DNA from: an uncultured Collinsella sp.
GTDB taxonomy: Bacteria > Actinomycetota > Coriobacteriia > Coriobacteriales > Coriobacteriaceae
Assembly (NCBI GenBank): GCA_905197585.1
Contig: CAJJZO010000139.1
Span: forward strand, 1 to 5,262
DNA: 5,262 bases
Reading direction: 5' to 3'
The position numbers and the translations under genes are program-made. Positions 1 through 5,170 of this stretch are shown in pieces (positions within the stretch are counted from its first letter, which is position 1; every line of letters starts with the position of its first letter). The notes beneath the pieces were generated by a model. That model was not told the DNA's origin. It did no database searches and saw only the letters and a program-made list of their open reading frames with translations.

Positions 1-365
1 ATGTCGAGATCCCACAGATCGGAAACCTGGGCCTCGGGCAGGATAAAGGCGTCCGGGTACCAGGCGACGGGGTTGTGGGCGATGCCAGCGGCATCGAGCG
101 CCGCAGCGATGTCCTCGGCGGTTGCCTTGAGCGTGTTGGCGCGCAGTGTGACCGGGCGTGTGACCGCGGCGCCGAAGCCCTCGATCATGAGCTCGGCATC
201 GGCGGGCGCATAGGCGCCGGCGACCGTGTCGACCATAAAGCGCGGCAGGTCGGCGGCGCAGGGAAGGGCGGCAAGCTGGTCGGAAAGCTCGGTGGAGGCA
301 AACTGCCTAAGCTTGAGCTCGGGCTTAACCTGCTTTTTCTGCTTACGACGACGCGGCTTGGACAT
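1..365 (-). CDS. RsmB/RsmF-type (NOL1/NOP2/Sun family) RNA m5C methyltransferase, N-terminal part, cut by the window edge
   Basis: The frame is open from an ATG at 365 to the left edge, giving 121 residues of a longer protein. Residues 1-17 are strongly basic (MSKPRRRKQKKQVKP), which would suit RNA contact. Residues about 38-66 (LPRFMVDTVAGAYAPADAELM) resemble the helical N-terminal domain of NOL1/NOP2/Sun methyltransferases. Residues 70-80, RPVTLRANTLK, match the family's R-P-x-T-L-R-x-N-T-L-K signature, and the stretch that follows (AEDIAAALDAAGI, then WYPDAFILPE) fits the usual alpha/beta segment before the 'Q-x-x-S' region. Family members use S-adenosylmethionine to methylate C5 of cytosine in rRNA or tRNA. 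The SAM-binding domain and both catalytic cysteines would lie beyond the edge, so activity and exact target cannot be judged. The start is supported by AAGGA at 373-377, 7 nt upstream. The gene follows the tRNA ligase by 59 nt with no clear promoter of its own, so cotranscription is likely. Confidence 0.85.
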   Translation of the reverse strand, partial: MSKPRRRKQKKQVKPELKLRQFASTELSDQLAALPCAADLPRFMVDTVAGAYAPADAELMIEGFGAAVTRPVTLRANTLKATAEDIAAALDAAGIAHNPVAWYPDAFILPEAQVSDLWDLD

Positions 366-372
366 CCGTCTT

Positions 373-377
373 TCCTT
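373..377 (-). promoter_or_regulatory. Ribosome binding site of the m5C methyltransferase gene
   Basis: The minus strand reads GGGAAGGAAAGACGG before the ATG at 365. AAGGA lies 7 nt from the start codon, a good Shine-Dalgarno distance. It fixes the start of a gene whose 3' end is outside the window. Confidence 0.7.
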
Positions 378-403
378 CCCGTCCCAAATTGACTACTTTC
401 CGG

Positions 404-423
404 GCACGCCGCTGCTGGCGTGC
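404..423 (-). other. Perfect 7-bp hairpin just after the tRNA ligase stop codon
   Basis: Beginning one nucleotide after the TAA stop of the ligase gene, the minus strand reads GCACGCC, loop AGCAGC, GGCGTGC. The stem is perfect and mostly G-C. The bases that follow (CCGGAAAGTAG) contain no T run, so it does not look like an intrinsic terminator. It could stabilise or process the transcript between the ligase and the methyltransferase, or it may be chance in GC-rich DNA. Confidence 0.45.
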
Positions 424-424
424 T

Positions 425-2575
425 TTAGTACTGGCTCTCGTGCTTGCTAAAGAAGTCGAAGCGCGGGGGCAGCGGCTTCACGCGGTGGTCGCCGGGCTTC
501 TCGCCCAGGCTCTCTACGAACTCGTCCGTGGAGGCAAAGATGTTATCCCAGCTAAAGAAGACGACCGGATCGACGTCGAAGTACTCGCAGATGAGTTCGC
601 AGCCGGCCGGGACGATACCGTGCATCAGGACGGTCGCCACGCGCAGCTCGGTAAAGGCATCAACCAGGGCCTGCGTCATCGCTGCGTTTGCTTCGTCGCC
701 CTCGAGCTTGTTGGCGGCCTTGGAGGCGTCGCTCCAGCGCTTGTTGGCGGCGCGCAGGTAGTCGTCGCACACGGCAAGCGCGCGGTGCGTCTCGAACTTG
801 TACATGGCCTGCTCAAAGGCAAGAGCTGCCTGCTCGGCAGCCTCGACCACAGCGGCAGAGGCGGCACCGGCGGGGATGCAGCCGTTGCGATAGGGGCTCT
901 CGTCGCCCTCCTTGACGGCGACGCCGTAGAAGCAGCTGCGGGCCAGACGGTTGAATACGCCGGTCAAAAGGGCGCTCTCCTTAAGGGCCGGATCGATAAC
1001 GCGCTTGTCGTCGCAGGCGCGCACCTCGTTGCCGTCCTTGTCCTTGCCGGTCACACGCGTGTCGTATGCCTTGGGGCTAAAGCTCACCGGCTTTTCGGAC
1101 AGGCCGAGCGACAGCCAGTGCGCGCGCATCTGCTCGCAGGTGTAGTGGTTGAGCAGGTCGTCTGCCGGCGGGGGAGGCGTCTGCGAGGACGAGCTGGCCT
1201 TTTTGCCCATGTAGAGCAGGTGGTAGCAGGCGCTGACGGTGCTCTGCGTGAGGTCCCAGCCCAGGGCCTCCCACATGGCGGTCTGCGCGATGCAGTAGAA
1301 GTAGATGTTGTCCTGACCGATAAACTGGTAGATCTGTGCGTCGTCCGAGCACCACCAGTCGCGCCAGTCGAGCGAGCTGTGCTGGTAGGTGGGCGCGGGC
1401 ACCTGTGTGGAGTCGGCAGCGGGCTCGCCCATGAGGGCGGCATCCTGGGCGGCGACGCCCTCGGTCACGCCGGCGGCCTTGGCATCGCGCGCGAGCACGG
1501 TACGCGTATAGCTGATGGGCGCCCACAGGCTCTCGGGCCAGCACCAGCAGGTGACGTCGGAAACGCCGTCGACCTGGGGCACCGGAACGCCCCAGTCGAT
1601 GTTGCCGGTGATGCGGAAAGGCACGAGCGCCTTGCCGCTGCGGAAGCGCACGCCGCCGTTGGCGAGCACCGCATGGGCGTCGTCGCGCTCCTTCCAGCTG
1701 GGGAAGGTGACGGTAAAGCTGCTCTTGTTTCCCTCGGGCTCCAGCACGGTGTGCTCGGGCAGCTGGTCCTCGACGGCGTCGAAGGCCTCGCGGAACTTGT
1801 TCTGAATATAGAGCTGTGCCGGCAGCAGCCACTCCTCCATGGTCTTGGAGACCACGGAACGAACCTGCGGGTTCTGGGCGAGCTTGGCGGTGTAGGTCTT
1901 CATAAAGTCGAGGTAGGCCGGCAGGTCGAAGTAGAGGTTGTCGACCGGGCGCAGCTCGGGCACCTCGCCGGTGAGCTGGCTCTTGGGTGCGATGAGCTCC
2001 TCGGGCTCAAACTGGTGACCCAGGTCGCACTCGTCGGCATAAGCCTTCTCGGACTTGCAGCCCTGGATGGGACAGCGGCCGATCACCTGGCGGCCGTTGA
2101 GGAACGTGCCGGCCTTGGCGTCGTAGAACTGCAGCGTGGAGCGCTTGGAGATGGTGCCCTGCTCATGCAGGCGCTCGATAATCTCGGCGGTCACCTCGTT
2201 GTGAATCTGCGCAGCCGGCTCAAGGCCCGAGCCGCCGTAGATATCGCAGCTGATGTTGTAGTTGTTGAGGGTCGCGGCCTGGCGGGAGTGATTGGACTCG
2301 ACATACTCGCCGATGGACTTATCGTAGCCTTCGTTCTCCTTGAGCTTGCGGTAGCTCTCCATGATGGGCGAGCCGTAGCAGTCGGTGCCCGAGGTGAAGA
2401 TGACGTTCTCGCGGCCCAGACGGTCGCGCAGGAAGCGGGCGAAGAAGTCGGCAGGGACAAAGACGCCGCCAACGTGGCCAAAGTGAAGGCCCTTGTTGCC
2501 GTAGGGCTCGCCGGCGGTAACGATGGCGCGGCGAGGCCAGCTGGGACGGTCGTTCATGGAGTATTTGGATGCCAT
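425..2575 (-). CDS. Divergent methionyl-tRNA-synthetase-family class I tRNA ligase (716 aa)
   Basis: Class I aminoacyl-tRNA synthetases join an amino acid to tRNA in the cytosol via an adenylate. The order of motifs matches MetRS: AGEPYGNKG then HFGH at 31-34 (HIGH motif); GTDCYGSP at 63-70, where MetRS has a D-x-H-G-T-P-like motif; a zinc-knuckle insertion at 168-187; PEELIAPKSQLTGEVPELR at 191-209, close to E. coli MetRS; NIDWGVPVP at 325-333; APISY at 352-356; FIGQDNIYF at 418-426; and KKASSSS at 458-464 in the KMSKS position. A helical anticodon-binding domain follows from about 530, with ANKRW near 610 and a MetRS-like end, PLPPRFDFFSKHE. The start at 2575 has AAGGAG at 2580-2585. A longer in-frame start at 2668 is unlikely because it overlaps a probable promoter. 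Odd points are the KASSS loop, Tyr427 where E. coli has His301, and insertions near 258-318 and 360-405. It may be a paralogue beside a standard MetG, or the organism's own MetRS; the window cannot decide. Family certain; substrate inferred. Confidence 0.88.
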   Translation of the reverse strand: MASKYSMNDRPSWPRRAIVTAGEPYGNKGLHFGHVGGVFVPADFFARFLRDRLGRENVIFTSGTDCYGSPIMESYRKLKENEGYDKSIGEYVESNHSRQAATLNNYNISCDIYGGSGLEPAAQIHNEVTAEIIERLHEQGTISKRSTLQFYDAKAGTFLNGRQVIGRCPIQGCKSEKAYADECDLGHQFEPEELIAPKSQLTGEVPELRPVDNLYFDLPAYLDFMKTYTAKLAQNPQVRSVVSKTMEEWLLPAQLYIQNKFREAFDAVEDQLPEHTVLEPEGNKSSFTVTFPSWKERDDAHAVLANGGVRFRSGKALVPFRITGNIDWGVPVPQVDGVSDVTCWCWPESLWAPISYTRTVLARDAKAAGVTEGVAAQDAALMGEPAADSTQVPAPTYQHSSLDWRDWWCSDDAQIYQFIGQDNIYFYCIAQTAMWEALGWDLTQSTVSACYHLLYMGKKASSSSQTPPPPADDLLNHYTCEQMRAHWLSLGLSEKPVSFSPKAYDTRVTGKDKDGNEVRACDDKRVIDPALKESALLTGVFNRLARSCFYGVAVKEGDESPYRNGCIPAGAASAAVVEAAEQAALAFEQAMYKFETHRALAVCDDYLRAANKRWSDASKAANKLEGDEANAAMTQALVDAFTELRVATVLMHGIVPAGCELICEYFDVDPVVFFSWDNIFASTDEFVESLGEKPGDHRVKPLPPRFDFFSKHESQY

Positions 2576-2579
2576 GGGA

Positions 2580-2585
2580 CTCCTT
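2580..2585 (-). promoter_or_regulatory. Ribosome binding site of the class I tRNA ligase gene
   Basis: The minus strand has AAGGAG followed by TCCC and the ATG at 2575. The 4-nt spacing is slightly short, but the match is full and no other in-frame start nearby has a comparable site. It favours the start at 2575 over the ATGs at 2668, 2590 or 2557. Confidence 0.65.
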
Positions 2586-2656
2586 CGCATATGGTGAGAG
2601 CGCAGCCGGGCGTGGGGCTCGGCGGTGCGGTGGTCAATTCGTGCATATCGTTCGAC

Positions 2657-2665
2657 ATTATCGCA
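2657..2665 (-). promoter_or_regulatory. Extended -10 promoter candidate for the tRNA ligase / methyltransferase transcript
   Basis: The minus strand reads TGC GATAAT. GATAAT matches five of six positions of the TATAAT -10 box and is preceded by the TGn of extended -10 promoters. I see no good -35 box at 16-18 nt, as is common for extended -10 promoters. Transcription would begin near 2650, giving a leader of about 75 nt before the ATG at 2575. No T-box signature or other known riboswitch pattern is visible in that leader. Confidence 0.45.
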
Positions 2666-2693
2666 CATGCGGACGGGTACGTGGCAGGGGCGC

Positions 2694-2699
2694 TATCCT
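2694..2699 (+). promoter_or_regulatory. Weak -10 candidate for the rightward operon, implying a leaderless or nearly leaderless mRNA
   Basis: TATCCT lies 8 nt before the ATG at 2708. No clear -35 box is present (GGACGG lies 17 nt upstream), and no Shine-Dalgarno sequence lies at a normal distance from this start; the nearest purine run, AGGGG at 2686-2690, is 17 nt away. If TATCCT is the -10 box, transcription would begin at or next to the start codon. Leaderless mRNAs are common in Actinobacteria. This rests on one weak hexamer. Confidence 0.25.
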
Positions 2700-2707
2700 A
2701 AGATGCT

Positions 2708-3274
2708 ATGAATGAGATTTCCAACATACATGCGTTTGAAGACGAGGATTTTCTGCACGCTTGCTTTGTGTGGGGGATGGCCGTGCTTGTGGTGTTTGCC
2801 GTGTGCCTGGTGCCGGTGTTTATGCTGCTGGGCGGGCCTGCAGACTTGGATGTGGCTGACGCGGGCGGCTGGATGGCCGTCTTGGGCTGGATGGTCGGCT
2901 TGACTGCGGTTTCGGCGGCTTCATTTGCCGTGCACGAGCTGGTGCACGGTGTGTTTTTTAAGCTGCTGGCGCCTGCGGGCGCGAAGGTGACCTTTGGGGC
3001 GAATCGCGAGACGGCGATGATCTATGCCTGCGCCGAAAGCGTTGTGTATTCGCGCCGGCGGTACATGGCGGTTTGCCTGGCGCCGACGGTTGTTGCGACG
3101 GCGGCGTTTGCCCTGGGATTTGCGTTCTCGGGCTATCCGCTGCTGTGCTACCTGGCGGCCGGCTTGCATTTGTCGGGTTGTGTGGGCGATTGGTATTACG
3201 TGCGGACCATTTTGCGCGACCGCCGCATTGTCGCCTGCGAGGACACGTCCTTCGGCGTGCGCTTTTTCGGGTGA
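2708..3274 (+). CDS. Membrane protein with zincin HExxH motif, DUF3267 (putative zincin peptidase) type
   Basis: This is a 188-residue integral membrane protein with four likely helices: about 20-43, 54-75, 119-140 and 143-158. HELVH at 76-80 is a zincin HExxH motif at the end of helix 2, where two His would bind zinc and Glu would activate water. A later HLSGCVGDWYY (154-164) has His and Asp near the end of helix 4, and Asp161 is a plausible third ligand. The pattern 'HE-x-x-H, then AP near 125-126, then H-x-x-G-C-x-G-D' is typical of the DUF3267 proteins. They are predicted intramembrane or membrane-bound peptidases with no established substrate that I know of. The start has no good ribosome binding site, so it is less sure than the others; the acidic N-terminus (FEDEDF) precedes helix 1. 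The gene ends 10 nt before queH and is probably cotranscribed with it. Nothing seen links it mechanistically to queuosine. Confidence 0.75.
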   Translation: MNEISNIHAFEDEDFLHACFVWGMAVLVVFAVCLVPVFMLLGGPADLDVADAGGWMAVLGWMVGLTAVSAASFAVHELVHGVFFKLLAPAGAKVTFGANRETAMIYACAESVVYSRRRYMAVCLAPTVVATAAFALGFAFSGYPLLCYLAAGLHLSGCVGDWYYVRTILRDRRIVACEDTSFGVRFFG

Positions 3275-3278
3275 GGAG
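3273..3278 (+). promoter_or_regulatory. Ribosome binding site that selects the queH start
   Basis: GAGGAG overlaps the TGA stop of the preceding gene (3272-3274). It touches the ATG at 3279 directly, which is too close to use, but lies 6 nt before the ATG at 3285. The second ATG is therefore the likely start. The overlap of site and stop codon also suggests translational coupling. Confidence 0.7.
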
Positions 3279-3284
3279 ATGTCG

Positions 3285-3860
3285 ATGAAGCCGTTGTTGT
3301 TGCACGCCTGCTGTGCGCCGTGCTCTCTTGAGCCGGTCCACCTGCTGCGCGAGGAGGGGTTTGAGCCCGCGATTTGCTGGACCAACCCCAATATTCAACC
3401 GCGCGATGAATGGCAGCGCCGCTTGGACGAGCTGCGCCGGTGGTGTGCCGATGGCGACATCGAGCTCATCGAGGCAGGGGAGGACCGCGATCGCTGGGAG
3501 ACCGGCGTGGCGCCGCTGGGTGCCGATCGGCCTCGTCGCTGTCGCGCGTGCTATGCCCTGCGCTTGGCCGAGGCGTGCCGCGTGGCCCAGGAGCGCGGGT
3601 TTGAGTTTGTGGGCACGACGCTCGCCGTCTCGCCGTACCAGTTGTTCGAAACCTGCAATGATGTGTTGGAGCGTCTGGCTGCCGCCCGCGGTCTCACCCC
3701 GGTGATTCGCGATTTTCGCCCGTATTACCCCGAGGCGACACGCCGTTCGCGCGAGCTTGGCATGTATCGGCAGAACTACTGTGGTTGCCGCTTCTCGGCT
3801 GTCGAGGCGGCCATGGACCGCGCCCGTATCCGCGACGAGCGCAAAGCGTCCAAAAAGTAG
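3285..3860 (+). CDS. queH: Epoxyqueuosine reductase QueH
   Basis: QueH carries out the last step of queuosine synthesis, reducing epoxyqueuosine to queuosine at position 34 of tRNAs with GUN anticodons. It is the iron-sulfur alternative to the cobalamin-dependent QueG. The 191-residue protein has the whole family pattern: LLLHACCAPCS at 4-14 with the Cys9-Cys10 pair and Cys13; NPNIQP at 34-39; RCRACYALRL at 85-94 (Cys86, Cys89); TTLAVSPYQ at 111-119; RDFRP at 142-146; and LGMYRQNYCGC at 158-168 (Cys166, Cys168). These cysteines fit the metal-cluster ligands of the family, and none appears missing. Length is normal for the family. An ATG at 3279 in the same frame would add two residues, but the ribosome binding site favours 3285. 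The gene lies between the membrane protease-like gene (10 nt upstream) and queA (64 nt downstream), whose product makes its substrate. Identification is very secure. Confidence 0.95.
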   Translation: MKPLLLHACCAPCSLEPVHLLREEGFEPAICWTNPNIQPRDEWQRRLDELRRWCADGDIELIEAGEDRDRWETGVAPLGADRPRRCRACYALRLAEACRVAQERGFEFVGTTLAVSPYQLFETCNDVLERLAAARGLTPVIRDFRPYYPEATRRSRELGMYRQNYCGCRFSAVEAAMDRARIRDERKASKK

Positions 3861-3870
3861 TTCTTTTGGG

Positions 3871-3888
3871 CTGGCAGCCTGCTAGGAT
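3871..3888 (+). promoter_or_regulatory. Extended -10 promoter candidate for queA with an overlapping 15-bp dyad
   Basis: In the 64-nt gap before queA, TGC TAGGAT (3880-3888) fits an extended -10 element (TGn-TAnnnT). The -35 region at 16 nt spacing is a weak TTCTTT (3861-3866). Transcription would begin near 3895, with a leader of about 30 nt. A near-perfect dyad, CTGGCAG-C-CTGCTAG (3871-3885, one mismatched pair), overlaps the -10 and could be an operator. Alternatively queA is only read through from queH. Confidence 0.35.
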
Positions 3889-3910
3889 GTAGAGCGGACT
3901 TTAACTATAT

Positions 3911-3916
3911 AAGGAG
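3911..3916 (+). promoter_or_regulatory. Ribosome binding site that selects a GTG start for queA
   Basis: AAGGAG lies 8 nt before the GTG at 3925 and 14 nt before the in-frame ATG at 3931. Spacing favours GTG. The ATG would instead line up with the N-terminus of E. coli QueA (MR-x-x-DF), so a start two codons later is not excluded. Confidence 0.7.
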
Positions 3917-3924
3917 TATCCGAC

Positions 3925-5142
3925 GTGTCTATGCGTACCGATGATTTTGACTACAACCTTCCCGAGGAACTGATTGCCCAAGCTCCTGCCGAGCCGCGCG
4001 ACTCCTGCCGCCTTCTGGTGGTTGATCGCAAGGGCTCCCAGGCGGGAACGCCGCTAGAGCATGGCGGCACCGTCGAGCACCGCATCTTCCGTGACATCAT
4101 CGACTATATCGAGCCGGGCGACGTGCTCGTTATCAACCAGACGCGCGTGATGCCGGCCCGCCTGATTGGCCGCAAGGCAGGCTCGGGCGGCGTGGTCGAG
4201 ACGCTGCTGCTCAAGCGCCGCGAGGATGTTGACCCGCTGGGTCACGTTTGGGAGTGCCTGGTCAAGCCGGGCAAGCGTCTGAAGCCCGGTGCTCAGATTG
4301 AGTATCGCGCCGGTGGCGCCCATGCGCCCGAGGGCGCGCCTGTGGTGCTGACGGCCGAGGTCATCGACTTTGTCACCGATAGCCGCGGTGGCCGTCTGGT
4401 GCGCTTTGAGCCGGCCGGTTGCAATGCTGCCGGCGAGCCGCGCACGCTCGACGAGGCCATTCATGCTGCCGGTCACGTGCCGCTGCCGCCCTACATTACC
4501 GATTACGAGGGCGATCCCGAGAAGTACCAGACCGTCTACGCCATGAAGGAGGAGCACTCGGCTGCCGCTCCCACGGCGGGTCTGCACTTTACCCCCGAGC
4601 TCATGGCTGCCATCGAGGCCAAGGGTGCGAAGTTTGCCGCCGTCGAGCTCGAGGTGGGCATCGATACCTTTCGCTTGGTGGAGGAGGACGACCCTACGCA
4701 GCACGTCATGCACACCGAGCGCTACCACGTATCGCAGGAGGTGGTCGACGCCGTGCACAAGGCCAAGGCCGAGGGACATCGCGTGATCGCCGTCGGCACC
4801 ACCGCGGTGCGCTCGCTCGAAAGCGCGTTTGACGCGGAGGCGTCGGTGTCCGATCCAGCCGTGACGGCGCGCTATTTTGAGGGCCGCGAGGACGGGGCTG
4901 ATACGCTCGGCCGTGGCGACATCGTGGTACGCGAAAACGCGACAACGCAGCTCTACCTCATGCCCGGCTCGACCTATCACGTGGTCGATGCCCTGATCAC
5001 CAACTTCCATGTGCCGCGCTCCACGCTCATGATGCTCGTGAGCGCACTTGCTACCCGCGACCAGATCATTGATGCCTACGCCGCTGCTATCGAAGAACGT
5101 TACCGCTTCTTCAGCTTTGGCGACGCGATGCTCATTCTGTAG
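3925..5142 (+). CDS. queA: S-adenosylmethionine:tRNA ribosyltransferase-isomerase QueA
   Basis: QueA transfers and rearranges the ribosyl group of S-adenosylmethionine onto preQ1 at tRNA position 34, giving epoxyqueuosine in the cytosol. The 405-residue protein carries the family landmarks in order: FDYNLPEELIAQAP at 8-21; PGDVLVINQTRVMPARL at 64-80; GHVPLPPYI at 183-191; YQTVYA at 201-206; AAAPTAGLHF at 213-222; LEVGIDTFR at 242-250; HTERYHV at 263-269; VIAVGTTAVRSLES at 287-300; VDALITNFHVPRSTLMMLVSA at 354-374, split by no gap; and YRFFSFGDAM at 393-402. It is longer than the roughly 340-356 residues usual for the family. Extra residues lie near 36-50, 130-175 and 302-343, and the C-terminus stops a few residues after GDAM. 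All lie between conserved blocks, so the protein should be functional. The start is GTG, chosen by the ribosome binding site. It directly follows queH, whose enzyme acts on its product. Confidence 0.97.
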   Translation: MSMRTDDFDYNLPEELIAQAPAEPRDSCRLLVVDRKGSQAGTPLEHGGTVEHRIFRDIIDYIEPGDVLVINQTRVMPARLIGRKAGSGGVVETLLLKRREDVDPLGHVWECLVKPGKRLKPGAQIEYRAGGAHAPEGAPVVLTAEVIDFVTDSRGGRLVRFEPAGCNAAGEPRTLDEAIHAAGHVPLPPYITDYEGDPEKYQTVYAMKEEHSAAAPTAGLHFTPELMAAIEAKGAKFAAVELEVGIDTFRLVEEDDPTQHVMHTERYHVSQEVVDAVHKAKAEGHRVIAVGTTAVRSLESAFDAEASVSDPAVTARYFEGREDGADTLGRGDIVVRENATTQLYLMPGSTYHVVDALITNFHVPRSTLMMLVSALATRDQIIDAYAAAIEERYRFFSFGDAMLIL

Positions 5143-5170
5143 GTTACGGCGTTTTACAAACGCCGTAACC
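5142..5170. repeat. 29-bp perfect palindrome (13-bp arms, 3-nt centre) at the end of queA
   Basis: GGTTACGGCGTTT (5142-5154), centre TAC, AAACGCCGTAACC (5158-5170) pair without mismatch. The first base is the last base of the queA TAG stop. No T run follows on the plus strand (GGTCGACGCT) and no mirrored A run precedes it, so it is not a textbook intrinsic terminator, though a stem this strong may still protect the queA 3' end or help termination. Its symmetry means it forms the same structure in RNA from either strand. Confidence 0.75.

Noticed and set aside
2576..2656. T-box or other riboswitch in the ligase leader
   Set aside because: The leader is only about 75 nt and lacks a T-box sequence or an antiterminator/terminator pair. 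A CCGAGC/GCCCGG stem has an A-C mismatch in the RNA and is unconvincing.
2576..2668. Longer start for the tRNA ligase at 2668
   Set aside because: The extra 31 residues resemble no MetRS N-terminus, the ATG overlaps the extended -10 candidate, and the ATG at 2575 has AAGGAG upstream.
389..2701. A 770-codon open frame on the plus strand
   Set aside because: It lies antisense to the tRNA ligase gene. Its product is low-complexity (Val, Leu, Ala, Gly, His-rich) with no recognisable motif, while the opposite strand has every MetRS landmark and a ribosome binding site. Long antisense frames are common in GC-rich genes.
3024..3284. In-frame upstream extension of queH starting at 3024
   Set aside because: It overlaps the membrane protein gene in another frame. 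The residues before 3285 are arginine- and cysteine-rich shadow sequence, and QueH family proteins begin just before the LLHxCCAPC motif.
3850..3880. Terminator between queH and queA (CCAAAA/TTTTGG stem over the stop codon, then GGCT-GGC-AGCC)
   Set aside because: The first stem is A-T-rich and includes coding sequence, the second has only four pairs, and neither is followed by a T run.
3889..3924. preQ1 riboswitch before queA
   Set aside because: The leader has no preQ1-I hairpin with an A-rich tail and is too short for the larger classes.
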